NCBI GenBank assembly: GCA_947396885.1
Contig: OX377205.1
Span: 23,423,407 to 23,487,406, forward strand
Length of the DNA stretch: 64,000 nucleotides
Direction: 5' to 3'
Origin: Heligmosomoides polygyrus polygyrus
Taxonomy: Eukaryota > Nematoda > Chromadorea > Rhabditida > Heligmosomidae
The notes beneath the pieces were generated by a model that worked only from the letters and a program-made list of their open reading frames with translations, was not told where the DNA came from and did no database searches. Positions 34,359-45,238 of the stretch are shown here, one piece after another. The translations under genes were made by a program, and so were the position numbers. The number at the start of each line of letters is the position of its first letter. Position 1 is the first letter of the stretch.

Positions 34359-35313
34359 CGCCTATGGTATACTCCTGTCCGCTGCCGCGACGCGGGAGTG
34401 CACAGCGATGCGATGGCTCGCGATGCGCGTCGCGAGCCGTCGCCGTCGCTGAGGCTGACATAGTTCACGCAGTTCTGCAGACGGAGACTTTTGCAGAATT
34501 TTAGCGAATCAGCTGATTCAGTGCATTTTTTCCCGGATTCCTTGTTTTCTCAGATTTCGTTCGTGATTTCGCGTTTTTTTCCCGTTTTATCGCCTTCTGA
34601 TCCGTATGCCGTCGTAGGGTTGTTGCTTTCAATGGTATTTCGTGGATGTCGTGTTTTAAAAGGGGGTTTCCGTCATGCCTGTGTCGACTCATGCATTTCT
34701 TTTGTTCCTCATGCAATCCACAGGCACGGAAACCCACGTTTCTGTGCTCGACACGACACGAGAGGCTTCTCGTGAGGTGTATAGAACCGCCCTGTGACTT
34801 GTCCGGCGCAGAAATGTGGATCGTCGAGGAGGTTCACAGGCGAAAAAAATGCGAGAATCGGCACAAATAGGGGGAAAACGGCCTAGGAAAACATCTCATC
34901 CGAAAAGCAGCCGTTCAAGCCGTCAAGAAAACCCAAAATGACTCTAGCCACGACGAAATCTCTACGAGAAGAACAACAGAGACATCACATGACCACCCAA
35001 CATCACCAGACGTGTGTTGAAATTGCTGTGGTATGGTCACGAACCAAGGAAGTGTCGAAATAAGTGAGTGGAAGTGCATAGAATAGGGCATGACAAGCGC
35101 TCCCCCCTCCGCGACCATCGCAGCCCGTCGCACGGGAGTATGTTTCATCCCGCGACGCGGAGGTATAACACCCCTCTGCGACGCATCGCGGGAGCGATGG
35201 CGCGTCAACTGACAACCGCGCCCCACTGCGCCGTCCGCCACTGCAGCGAAGGCGCGCCGTTGACAGTTGCCCCGCGTCCATCGCTGGAGCGACGCGGGAG
35301 TATACCATAGGCC
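34359..35313. mobile_element. 955-bp TIR element with TAA flanks (copy in left arm)
   Basis: The ends CGCCTATGGTATACTCCTG and CGGGAGTATACCATAGGCC are inverted and flanked by TAA (34356-34358 and 35314-35316). GC-rich ends carry GCGACGCGGGAGT blocks, and there is a second inverted pair near 35150-35300. No transposase was recognised; its ORFs are unlike known proteins. It lies 3' of the astacin gene. Confidence 0.72.
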
Positions 35314-35445
35314 TAAATTTGAGATTACGCTTATCTGCTTCAATTTTACTTGCCTACCTCAACATCATTGTAAGAGAACGCCTTTGGTTTTGAACAAGAT
35401 TCATTAATGAAACATGTTAATCGGATTGTTGAGGTGATGTGAATA

Positions 35446-38347
35446 TCACATCTTATTTCCCATGCAGGTCTGGCAGCCGTATGCGAGACAGACCTTGCGG
35501 TAGTCGTTTGCTGATGGCTCCTTTGCGGTTCCAATTATGTCCTGAAATTTGAAATGAACTAATCAGTGGGTATCCAAAAAGTCAACGTTTTGCTTAGCTC
35601 TTTTTCGCACGGGCGGTCCAAGTGAGTTCAACGCTTGACCTTCCGAAGATCACCATAATAGCAAGGGATAGCGGGGCATCTCGTTTACACAACGCATGCA
35701 GTCGAACGAAATATTCTGTTTCATGGTTTAAGACTACATAGCACAGGTAGAGAATGCAGTCGGGAAGTGCAAGGTAATGTCATTTTCGAAATCAGTAATC
35801 CAATAAAGAAGGACCTGACTGCGAAGCGTGCACCTAGCACTGAATTGAAGCGTTCGTACGTAAAAGTCATTGGTAGCGCTGAGCAAACGTTACGTTGCGG
35901 TGAAACTACAAATCTCAAAAATGCTTTTCACAAGATATTGTTTATATGAATGCTGTCGCTTGATACTTACTTGGTATTTGGGATCCAGTGTCTGCATGGT
36001 AATTCCTCCAGTGCTCGAGAACACCGTTTTTCCGTAATGCATAATTGACGTATAATCATAGGGAAGGTCATAGGTGGTGGCTCCAAAATCTTTGCCGACA
36101 AAGGCGAATTGGCTCCAGTCGTCTGAATGTCCTCGTCTTAGATACGCTATTAATAAGTTTGAAAGTGGTTGTAGATCTAATGCCACTAGGAATTTCCTTC
36201 TAACGCCATTAATTTCGACGGAATCAGGGCTAGAAACGTTTAAGATTTTGCTGATCGTCGGAATGTAATGCTCTGCCTTTGAGTGTGTCGTACTGCACTC
36301 TCCTTTGACTTCGTTTCGGCGTGTGACCACGTCTAGGTTTTAAAACCTCCCAGCGTGCCTGACTTTTGTGCTGCTCACCTGGGGCAATGTTAGAGTAGAT
36401 GACTTGAATGTACTTGTCCCTATCGATGCGCTGGTGTTCATGCCATAAGCCGATCACATGCAGCAACTCGTGAATAACGAGGTCGTGTCTCAAACATCTG
36501 AATAGTTCCTTCATAAGCATCGCATGAATTTGGCGTTAATAAACAAGGCAGACGTTGTCTAATATAGATCTGTTAAGGATATTCTCCGTGTTTACAACCC
36601 TGGCGTAGCGCCCCAATTAACGTTCCTGGTTCGGAACTTGTCCAGGGCAACCAAACCTTCCAATCCCCAGGGTCCGGGAATTTGCAGCATTTGTGCGGAA
36701 ATGTGCTTACATCTTCGCCGGGCACACTACGCTTCTCATTTTATGGGCTACGCATACAGATTGCACCATTGATGTCCCACAAAAGTGGAGTACATGACTG
36801 ATCCCACAAAAAAGACCACTCGGCGCCAGGCGTTATTCTTCGTCAACCTCGTTCCTAAAATTCTGAACTATTTCCCGTTGAGGAGCTAGGATGCACAGTG
36901 TTTTTCTCAGAAACAATCTAAAAATTTAAGGAACATCGCCCCAAGTGACTAAGATTCTCTTGGAAGTAATTGAAGGACAGCATGGAATGTTTTGATATTC
37001 GGAGTCGATGTCGTGAAAGTGCTAGTAACTGTCCTCACGGAATCCCCTGGGTACAGTCGTCATAGCGCTCCGTTCAGTTGCCACCAAACATTTTTCGACG
37101 TGCTATACAACGCAGCGCCAGCTAGTCATACCCGCTTCGTAGCAAGCCAGTTGCTCTGATACTAATAAGAAGCTCTAGAGCTAACTTACGTTGCCTCGCT
37201 GTTGTTTTCAAGCATCACAGGATTGCTGCCAGGTGAATGCCCGACGAACGCACTGCATCTGAATTTTAAAACCAAATATTTCATGAAAAGATATTGTGGA
37301 AATTGATCAGCACTTGATGGATTATCTTCTAGCCTTAGATCTCAATCATTTACCCACAGTTCCATTCTTGTGAGTCGCATAAGCTCACATTTCGAATCCT
37401 TATCATTTTGTCACGTAAAATGCTCAACGCCTCTGAATCTCTGAATCCTTGAATGCCGTTACAGTGGAAGAAGAGCATTAAGGTGACAGATTTTGTTTGC
37501 GAACTGGGTTCCTGCCTCTTGCCTTCTAGTTACCTAGCTATCTAGGGTTTTTAGGCACTCACCCTTTTCCCTTAATGTTCTGAATTTCCACGTAGTCGGG
37601 TTCGTTATCACGAGCTTTGAAGCGAATGCAGGTGTTCTCTGCGATTGACTGCATCGCCGCAGTTATTGTGCTCGTCTTAGTGCCTAAAACGTTAAGGGTA
37701 ACTGAGTCAGAAAACAAGTTAAGTTCTGTCGTTATTAACAGAGTATCTTTTGTTTTTCCTTTTTACTTAGTTTTTGCTTGTTGTAGTGAATGAAGAAACA
37801 GGTTATCAAACCATGACCACTAGCGAGGTGTCGCTTCAGCTACGCAGCATTCGTTGTTCGGGCGTAAGAGCTCTACTTTTGAAATGCCCCATTAACTGAA
37901 TAGCTGTAAAATCGAGGGACTAATCTCTGTTTGGTGGGGCATACCATAATCTGCGCTTATCACATAAGGAATGACGTAGAATCCGGACTGATCTTTCGTC
38001 TCCCATTTCCTCGTCGAGTTTGGCTCTATTGCGTTAAAGAGCTTTCTGGAAGAACACGCGTTTACGCCTCCGAACAACTTCAATCCTATTTTTTTGCGAG
38101 AAAGTCGTTGTGGATACCTGGGTCCCGAACGAAGCTGCATAATATCCTGCTCACCGCCGACATTGAAAATATCGATGACTTTAGGCTAAAATATCGATTT
38201 AAGAGATTGAGAAACATTCAAGCAGGTGTACGTTCTGGATCCCGATTTTATACTATAACTCAAGTAAGACTGCACTACCACCTCAGCGCGAAGTGTCTGG
38301 ACGAATATTGAGAATAGGCAGACCGTCAGAAGGTACGCGGTCGACAT
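35446..38347 (-). CDS. Astacin-family zinc metalloprotease, copy A (single catalytic domain, secreted)
   Basis: Minus-strand exons: 38282-38347, 37945-38146, 37563-37683, 37190-37258, 36379-36497, 35971-36122, 35446-35541. All junctions are GT-AG and in phase; the product is 274 aa. It has a signal peptide ([21 protein letters not shown]), a short propeptide, the astacin start FYVIPYVI, the TCIRF segment, zinc motif [13 protein letters not shown] (His162, Glu163, His166, His172) and Met-turn SIMHYG (Met220, Tyr222). Astacins cleave extracellular proteins; in parasitic nematodes they serve in moulting, invasion or feeding. Unlike many NAS proteins it has no EGF, CUB or ShK tail and ends [10 protein letters not shown] noticed no coding difference from copy B. 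The hAT end lies about 575 bp upstream. Confidence 0.92.
36600..36830 (-). mobile_element. SINE copy in astacin intron 4 (copy A)
   Basis: Reverse-complement SINE body with CCAATTAACGTTCCTGGTTC and CATACAGATTGCACC blocks. The mirrored copy lies at 50444-50674 in the right arm. The truncated counterpart at 32850-32960 beside the astacin pseudogene suggests the insertion predates the gene duplication. Confidence 0.6.
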
Positions 38348-38922
38348 AGCCTGAAATTTACATTGCCCATTGGGTTGGATACGCAACGAGCCGTATCAAC
38401 GAAAAACAACACTATTTCCAACACATTTGCTAAACAACAGGTGGATGGAGCAGACCTTTTCGTCTGCAAGATGCTCTGAGAGAATTCGAAGAGATCAAGG
38501 ACTACAGTGTTCTGCGTTCGGTGAATATGTGCTACTATAGCCAGCCTTCTATGAACGGATAATAATCTGCTGCTATGTGCTTTCTACACATAAAGTTGGG
38601 GGTAGTCAGGACGCAACGGTAACGAAAAAGCGTGCCAGCCAAGTGAGCGTTGGTCTTCGCCTGGAAGGAACATGGAACCGATTAGAACGACCGCAAGATG
38701 TCCGGAGCGGCTTTTATACCGATACCTTTTCATTCGATTCAATGTGTCAAAATACACAGTTCTGGGAAATTTCATCGCATTAGGGATGGTTACTGTGGAA
38801 TCGCGTGGGAACTTCAGCCATTTCTTCACAATACTGAAAATCCAAACGGCTTCAAAACTTGAGAAAATTGATTGCGAGAAAAACGTCTTATCGTTAAGCC
38901 TAACGACTTCTAGGTCGTGGAC
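38348..38922 (-). promoter_or_regulatory. Astacin copy A upstream region with trans-splice-like acceptor
   Basis: On the minus strand AAATTTCAG lies 3 bases before the ATG (38347), the usual layout of a spliced-leader acceptor in nematodes. The 575 bp upstream ends at the target duplication TCGTGGAC (38915-38922) of the hAT insertion, so this gene's upstream sequence was displaced. A long ORF here is partly a translation of hAT heptamer repeats. Confidence 0.5.
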
Positions 38923-39104
38923 CAGGGGTGTGCGTAAATGAAATCCGAAATATCGTAAATCGTAAATCGTAATTACGAAAAAATCGTCGTAAATCGTAAA
39001 TCGTAAACCGTAAATCGTAAGAGGTGGCTGACTCATAGTGCATCTGAATACCTGATTTTCTTTTATTATATTAAGGCTAATCGAAGGGAATTATTTTTAT
39101 TGAG

Positions 39105-39210
39105 TCGTTTTCAGTTCGAGCTGGACACATTTCTAATTAAACTAGAAGCCACTAAAATCAATTAACATCTTTCAAATCGAGCTGGACAAGTTCGAGGACA
39201 ATCAAAATAA
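39105..39210. repeat. ~20-nt periodic repeat block inside the hAT
   Basis: TTTTCAGTTCGAGCTGGACAC and TTTCAAATCGAGCTGGACAAG repeat the phrase family of 10560-10760. The mirrored copy is at 48064-48169. Confidence 0.55.
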
Positions 39211-40064
39211 ACTACTTGTTCAGAACGCTATCTACTAGAACACCTATGCATGGTGCACAAACAAAAATCTTGCACTGCTTGGACGACCAAAAAATGTGCA
39301 TCATGATGGCTAGCATTTAGCTTGCATATAAAAGTGCGGCTTTGAAAAAACAACCTCTACAAGCCAGAGTCAAAACCAATAAAAATGATTCCATTCAAAA
39401 CCAAAAAATTATTTCATCACTGATCAACTCGACGAAAACAGCATTTACACAAGAAATCTAACAAGCATCGCCTACTGAGTGAGCACATGGCACATTTCTA
39501 TCGTATGGCACATCTGAAATTCTAAGCTCTTCCACATTCTGATCTGTACCAAAGGGCATTTTTGCAGCAGACGAGAAGGAATTGTGAAACAATTAAAAAA
39601 GTATGATCACTTATTCTTTTTAGATACTCATTATAGTCTGATTTCTAAACTTTAAATTACAAAAAGGAGCATCGTATGCGACATTCTTTAGAAGTAGAGT
39701 AGAGAAGAAGAGTATTGTTTGGACTGAAAAAGGATCAACTGATTCGTAGGTGCACGGTGCATTTTAAACATATGGATGACCCATGGTAGACAAGTCGGAG
39801 GAGGAACGACTGTCGCTCGATTCAGAATCGAGTTCTTGATTCGGATCCTATCACGGCCAACCAACTTTTTCATAATTCCTCGGTCGGTGACTTGGTACGG
39901 AGCTTGTCTGGGAAGGATAAGACACTGACCTTTACGTTGTTTATTTATTTATTTATTTATTCAAGACATGGGCCGTAGCCACACGTAGAAGTAGATTGTT
40001 AAAAACAACATCCAAGGAGTGACAATAAAGTACAATAAAAAATACAACAAAGATCCGGTGAGGT

Positions 40065-42875
40065 TCATTGCAAACGCAACAGTAGATTCTTGAAACCACG
40101 CAGAGATAGACCCAAGGCATCTTGATTTGCATTCAAAACAAGGTTGAACTCCATTATACTCCTGTAGGTGAAGAAAGTTGTTCTGGCTCGCGATTTTACA
40201 ACCGCAACATAGAGTCTGAGTTTGCCCCTTTTATTTCTTGTCAAAGATGAACCGAAAAAGCAGAGTGGGTTAATAGAAACCTTTCCTGTAAATATTTTGA
40301 AAAACATAAGAAGATCGAATATTTTCCTTCTACTGTGAAGACTTGGTAAAGACAACATTTTCGCTCTCTCAGCACTATTTGGTATCTGGTAGTAACTGAT
40401 GCCGTAGCATCTCATCATAAGCTTACGAGTAAAGCTGTTTTGAACGCTCTCCAGAAGTCTGATGTCTTTTTTCTTTGTAGGGTTGAAAATGGTAGTTCCG
40501 CATTCTACGATGGGCCTTACATATGTCTTATATGCTCGAAGAAGAATATGAGAATCTCGGCTTCTCAAGGCCTTAAAAAGGTTGTAGATGCGATAGTTAG
40601 CCTTTTTAACCAATGATTTGTAGTGCAGGTCAAACGTCAAATCCCTAGATATCAGGAAACCTAGGTCACGAACTTCATTTACTGACTGCAATGTGACACC
40701 TCTCAGTTTATATGAAGGGTTGCCACCGGCGCGACTCTGTCCAATCATGAGATAATGCGATTTTTCTGCTGCCAAAGGTAGTTCCCATCTTTCAGCCCAG
40801 GAATCTATATAGTTCACCGCCGCTTGAATAGAAACGGTATCTTCTGTCTTCTCAATGGTCTTGTAAATCTTAATGTCGTCGGCGTACATCTTGCAAACGA
40901 CTCCGAACCTTGAAACTGATTGCGGCAGTTCGTAGGTGTACATCAGAAACAGCAAAGGAGAAAGTACCCCTCCTTGCGGTACACCGCTGAACGTTTCGAA
41001 GACACTGGAAAACTGTCCCTCTACTTTGACTTGGTATGTCCTTCCTGAGAGAAAATCTCGTATCCAGTCTACTATCATGTGATGAACGCCCACCATTTTC
41101 AGTTTTTGCAGAAGTTTCATCAATGGAACTCTATCAAAGGCCTTAGAAAAGTCGAAATATATAACATCTGTACGCTTCTTTTCCTCTACAGCTTTTGTCC
41201 AATCATTCAGTGCTGTGAGAGTGGCGGTCTCGATAGATCTTCCTTTTAGGAATCCAAACTGATTACAGGAGATAACCTTCTTCTCTTCCAGATGTTTTAG
41301 AATATGTCTGCCGACGATTTTTTCAAATGCTCTCGCGAATACGGACGTTATGCTAACTGGTCTGTAGTTTGTTGGATTGCTAAGAGGAGGTTTCTTAGGA
41401 ATCGGGGTGACAAAAGCGTGTTTCCATCTCTTAGGGACTTCTGCTCTCATGTAGCTCCCATTGAAGATATATTCCAAAGGAAATCCTATGTAGTCAACTA
41501 CGTTTTTGATAAAAGTAAGTGGTATATGATCCGGCGACGCTGAGTAACTGTTTGGCCATTCCGCGATGATCCTAGATATTTCTTCTCTGTGAAACCACAA
41601 CGAAGGACTCATCTCAGGAAACTCTGTTCGCGCATCATCCCTACCCGTTAACAGGTCTTTGCCCTGGTCATCAACTTTCGTGAACACCTTTTGAAATTCC
41701 GTAGCAAGCAAATTGGCTTTTTCGCAAGGAGAAGAAAAGTGTAAACCATCACTACTGACTAAAGTTGGTACGCATTTAGGAGCACTTCTTCTACCGCCAT
41801 TACGAGAGTTAATATATTTGTAGAATTTTGTCTTGTCTCCTTGCTCTAGAATTTTTTTCTCAGTGTATAAATTGTACCGCGAAAAAGCTTTGTCAACTTT
41901 TCTACTGAAAGCCACATAATCTGACCATGCGTTTGAGTCCATTGATTTCGAAGCCTTATCCCACAACAAGGAACGGTAACGGTTCATTCGTTCTAGATAT
42001 TTAGGAATTTTTGGATTTCCTGGCTTAATTTCACGCATGGGTACATACAGGTCAATCACATGATGTAAAACCGCAAGAAAAGCTTCGTACTGTTCGTTAA
42101 CTGTTTCTAGAGCAGTGAGAGTTCCTATCCAGTCGACATCTGCCAAGTGTTGCTTGATCTTGTCATAGTCCGCTGCATTAAAATCCCTTCTCCAAATCGA
42201 CATTTTTCTTTCCATTTCCCATCTCAACTTGAAGGTTACAGTAGAATGATCGCTGCTTCCTATTGGAGGACCTACAGATAACTCGTGTATTAATGCAAGC
42301 TCATTGCACAGCACCAAATCTAGGAAAGCTTTTCCTCGTGTTGGTTCTGCTACCAGTTGTTGAAGATCGTGGGTTTCGAAAACATCACGAAACACAGTGG
42401 CGGCGGTGCTAGGGCCATCCTTATATAAGTCTGGTAGGTTGAAATCGCCTAGAACAATGCTCGGGATGCCGCATGAGCAGAAGTCACTTACAGCCTTTGC
42501 AAGCTGAGCGGACTTTTCAACATTACAGCTTGGGGCTCGGTATACAGCTACAAGACGAATTGAGTTCGAAAGGAAGGTTAGATCGCATACCAAAATTTCA
42601 TATGAGTCTTTTACAGACTCATCGAATACCTGCTTGAATGCCAAATACTTTTTCAGCAACAGCAAAATGCCTCCTCCTTTTTTAAAAGTTCTATCGCACC
42701 TCACTCCGATATATTGGGTACCAGCAATTCCTAAGAGAGGGTCAAGCTCATTTTTATCACTGAGCCAGGTTTCTGTCAGAAGAACTACGTCATAATTATA
42801 TTGACACAGATTCATGACTAGAGAATCGCAGTTTTTTATCAGTGACCTTATGTTCGATAGGGCCCACGATATCAT
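40065..42875 (-). CDS. LINE ORF2: apurinic-type endonuclease plus reverse transcriptase, 936 aa
   Basis: The N-terminal endonuclease carries SNIRSL (8-12), the catalytic Glu in LLTETWL (Glu35), GDFN near residue 143 and SDHSTV near 209, all expected for an AP-like LINE endonuclease that nicks target DNA. Reverse transcriptase motifs follow: NYRPVSITSVFARAFEKI, YFDFSKAFDRVP, GVPQGGVLSPLLF and the catalytic YADD near 665. A C-terminal domain (RNKRGKLRLYV, FFTYRSIMEFN) ends at TAG. Length and order fit CR1/Jockey-group ORF2. The ATG at 42875 lies 23 bp after the ORF1 stop; translation probably depends on reinitiation or read-in, since the frame is also open slightly upstream. Confidence 0.95.
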   Translation of the reverse strand: MISWALSNIRSLIKNCDSLVMNLCQYNYDVVLLTETWLSDKNELDPLLGIAGTQYIGVRCDRTFKKGGGILLLLKKYLAFKQVFDESVKDSYEILVCDLTFLSNSIRLVAVYRAPSCNVEKSAQLAKAVSDFCSCGIPSIVLGDFNLPDLYKDGPSTAATVFRDVFETHDLQQLVAEPTRGKAFLDLVLCNELALIHELSVGPPIGSSDHSTVTFKLRWEMERKMSIWRRDFNAADYDKIKQHLADVDWIGTLTALETVNEQYEAFLAVLHHVIDLYVPMREIKPGNPKIPKYLERMNRYRSLLWDKASKSMDSNAWSDYVAFSRKVDKAFSRYNLYTEKKILEQGDKTKFYKYINSRNGGRRSAPKCVPTLVSSDGLHFSSPCEKANLLATEFQKVFTKVDDQGKDLLTGRDDARTEFPEMSPSLWFHREEISRIIAEWPNSYSASPDHIPLTFIKNVVDYIGFPLEYIFNGSYMRAEVPKRWKHAFVTPIPKKPPLSNPTNYRPVSITSVFARAFEKIVGRHILKHLEEKKVISCNQFGFLKGRSIETATLTALNDWTKAVEEKKRTDVIYFDFSKAFDRVPLMKLLQKLKMVGVHHMIVDWIRDFLSGRTYQVKVEGQFSSVFETFSGVPQGGVLSPLLFLMYTYELPQSVSRFGVVCKMYADDIKIYKTIEKTEDTVSIQAAVNYIDSWAERWELPLAAEKSHYLMIGQSRAGGNPSYKLRGVTLQSVNEVRDLGFLISRDLTFDLHYKSLVKKANYRIYNLFKALRSRDSHILLRAYKTYVRPIVECGTTIFNPTKKKDIRLLESVQNSFTRKLMMRCYGISYYQIPNSAERAKMLSLPSLHSRRKIFDLLMFFKIFTGKVSINPLCFFGSSLTRNKRGKLRLYVAVVKSRARTTFFTYRSIMEFNLVLNANQDALGLSLRGFKNLLLRLQ

Positions 42876-42898
42876 TTTGCGCGACTTCCTGTGACAAT

Positions 42899-43747
42899 TT
42901 AGCAGTTTCCCGAGGGGCTACCAAATTGCAAAGAAGTCGCGCTCGTAGTGTGCCCAGAATGATTTGAAGCCGGTGAGTGTGATACATCCAGAGTATGATT
43001 ACCTCTGGTGCTATCACCACTCCCAGGCTCACGGTTAGCTTGACGTTGCTCGCGTATACGTTCTCTCTCCTCCCAAGTGAGGGAGGGGCGCAGATATACA
43101 CCCTTTTGGAGAGGGAAGAAACGTAGACGTGGCGCACGCCGGACAGCCTCCCGCTGGAACCTACTCGCTGGAAGAACAACCTTCATGAGCCTGGGTCTAT
43201 TCTGCAGTGGTTTGCCCATGCGATAACAAGCGATAGGGCCACATTCTATGCCGAGAAAATCCAATATACTCGAAACACAATGAAAGTCGTGTGCAACTCT
43301 AGCTGAAGCATTACTCGCCCTAGACTCGGAAACATTAGCAATTACAATCGACCTTTTAATTTCTATATCCTCTTTCCAAGATCCAATGTCAGAGTTAACG
43401 TTCGATGTCTCAGGAGTCTTCACTTTACTACGCGACTCCAAGAAAGACAGTTTTTGTTTTAACTCTGAATTTTCTTCCCTGAGACGGTTGATCTCCTGCA
43501 AGAGCTCTCCGTTTCTTCGACTCATCTCCTTGACCTCGTCCCGCGTCTGCATCAGGAGATCAATTACCAGTTTAACGTGGCTTGGGACCTTGCCGTTATC
43601 CACCATTACTCGGAGCCGTTCCACAGGATCCTCGGAAGAAGCGCTAGAGTTGGTGGGACGTGAACGCCTCGCCCTCTTCTCTGGAACAGTGGAAGAACCG
43701 GCAACAGAAGCCATTGATTCCGATGAACCGTTCAAACCGATGAACAA
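42899..43747 (-). CDS. LINE ORF1: coiled-coil RNA-binding protein, 282 aa
   Basis: A basic N-terminus (EKRARRSRP) is followed by a strong heptad region around residues 60-105 (REENSELKQKLSFLESRSK) that predicts a coiled coil. Next comes a domain with SIVIANVSES, VLPASRFQREAVRRAPRL and LRPSLTWEERERIREQR. That last pattern matches the RRM-plus-C-terminal layout of L1/CR1-type ORF1 proteins, which coat element RNA. It lacks a CCHC zinc knuckle. The start at 43747 gives MFIGLNGSSE; a second Met (MASVAG) is 11 codons in and may be the real start. Confidence 0.8.
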   Translation of the reverse strand: MFIGLNGSSESMASVAGSSTVPEKRARRSRPTNSSASSEDPVERLRVMVDNGKVPSHVKLVIDLLMQTRDEVKEMSRRNGELLQEINRLREENSELKQKLSFLESRSKVKTPETSNVNSDIGSWKEDIEIKRSIVIANVSESRASNASARVAHDFHCVSSILDFLGIECGPIACYRMGKPLQNRPRLMKVVLPASRFQREAVRRAPRLRFFPLQKGVYLRPSLTWEERERIREQRQANREPGSGDSTRGNHTLDVSHSPASNHSGHTTSATSLQFGSPSGNC

Positions 43748-43944
43748 AAAACAACACCTTTGAAAGTGGCAAATTGAAACGGATGAGAATGTCTCCTTGC
43801 CACAAGAGACGTAGCTTCAAACAAAGTTTTCACTAGACGACGCAGTAGGTAGTGAACGAGAAGACGTGATCGAAAAAACCGGCCGCTCACGATCGTCGCA
43901 GGGCTTATAGTGAACGGATGTTAACGGATGTTTTGTTCCGCTGC

Positions 43945-44060
43945 TTTCGGGCAGCGATGTTCGTCTTACACCACCGGCGCTGTTTGACCGCACGTAACAT
44001 CGCTGCCCGAAAAGCAGCGGCTGCGGGTTCGGGTTCCGCCTGGCGCAAGAGCTTTGATAG
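43945..44060. repeat. tRNA-like inverted repeat in hAT (copy A)
   Basis: GCTTTCGGGCAGCGATGTT and AACATCGCTGCCCGAAAAGC form a hairpin around the CACCGGCGCTGTTTGACCG core. On its inner side is a T-arm-like GCGGGTTCGGGTTCCGCC. Same family as 18489-18558; the mirror copy is at 47195-47310. Confidence 0.7.
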
Positions 44061-45238
44061 CAACAAAACATCCTGCAACAACATATAACCTCTCTACCAG
44101 CCGCTCCAGGCTTCAGCAAATGTGGTAAAACTGACCTTTACATCGGCTGGCCACCGCAAGTCATTCTATAGGTTAACCCGCACTGAAACGAACTCCACGA
44201 TATCCCATAGATGTAGAATGAGTGGTCTCAAACAAGAAACAAACTAACGCAGCGCTTTACCCTTCAGCGTTCTTTGAAGGCATTTACAACTTCTGGAATG
44301 AAAGAACATCGTTTGACGATACCTAGCAATTGCTTTCGGTATTTACTTCGTCCACATGCTTGCTTGTACCTGTTAGATTTCGGAAAGCCCAAATTATCAC
44401 ACCAATAATCAATCACTGTTTGCATTCGCCAGTCCTACTCTCCATTAGCCTTGTGAAATCAATCAATCAAACCATTGAAAAAGGAGACCAAAAATGTCAA
44501 AACCACTTCACTTATTTCTTGACAAGATCAAAAGTTTTGTTTAGGTTGCACCTTGTATGCAAATACATTCCACACCATAATGTGCTGTGATAATGAGATC
44601 GAAATATGAGTGTTTTATTTTTCCAGCAGCTTAGCTGTTATTCCACAACCCGCCTGCAATGAAGTCCAATATTCCTTGATGGCTTTGCTTCAGTTCCACT
44701 TGCCGTTTAAAAATATGCTGAAAAAGTCACAAGTTGAGTAGGCGGTGGTTGCAGCACAAAATATGGTTCAGCCGGCGATCGTATTCCTTCCGGTACAAGG
44801 CGAATTTGCATCTTTTTCTGTGGACTGGAATGTAGTGTTCTCAGGCAATTGCAATGTGAAAAGTGCTAGAGTGCAACCAAAAAAAGGGCTAGCCCAGTTT
44901 CACCGCCAGGATTTTATAATTCTAATCATTTATTGTCATTGTTTCTTCTCTAGTATAGCTCTGACACTAAGTCGGCAGCTCTTGAAGAGATAAAAAGAGG
45001 GGTAGGCAGACGAGTCGAGCTCGAGCGGCCTAAACACAAAGCCGCGTTTTTCTGCTACAGTGCCACAGTAGAACATAGAGGAGTAGGTAGGAAACAGCAA
45101 TGAGCTATGGGAGAAGACTTTAAAAGCGGGTACATCGTTATAACCCAAATTGTATCACGTTATGTGGACGCTGCCATCTCTGCACCGAAGATCAGATTTA
45201 CGAAAATTTACGATTTACGACCCAAAATGTCGTAAATC

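Larger units (their letters stand above)
39942..43918 (-). mobile_element. Full-length CR1/Jockey-like non-LTR retrotransposon, 3,977 bp, apparently intact
   Basis: Boundaries are exact because the other arm carries the empty site (47325-47342). TGTT is duplicated at both ends (39938-39941 and 43919-43922). On the minus strand: a 5' UTR of about 170 bp, ORF1 (43747-42899), a 23-bp gap, ORF2 (42875-40065), a short 3' UTR with a hairpin (39966-39986), and an AAAT-repeat tail at 39942-39961. Both ORFs are uninterrupted. Integrity plus presence in only one arm imply a recent, possibly still mobile, element. Confidence 0.93.
34165..44652. repeat. Inverted duplication, left arm (contains extra 3,981 bp)
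   Basis: It is the reverse complement of 46608-53109. From 34165 to 39941 the two copies keep an exact coordinate sum of 87,274, so there is no net indel across 5.8 kb. From 43922 to 44652 the sum is 91,255, the difference being the LINE insertion plus its target duplication. I noticed only about eight single-base differences, most in introns or flanks (for example near 34272, 35330, 35900, 37935 and 39313). Confidence 0.93.

Noticed and set aside
35003..35343. Overlapping 101- and 142-codon ORFs (also 51931-52359)
   Set aside because: They lie inside the GC-rich TIR element and reflect its inverted ends; no known domain.
38584..39036. 150-codon ORF with LTIYGLRFTIYD (also 48238-48690)
   Set aside because: The N-terminal part is a translation of the TTTACGA heptamer array at the hAT end; the rest is astacin upstream DNA.
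43386..43763. 125-codon plus-strand ORF
   Set aside because: Antisense shadow of LINE ORF1.
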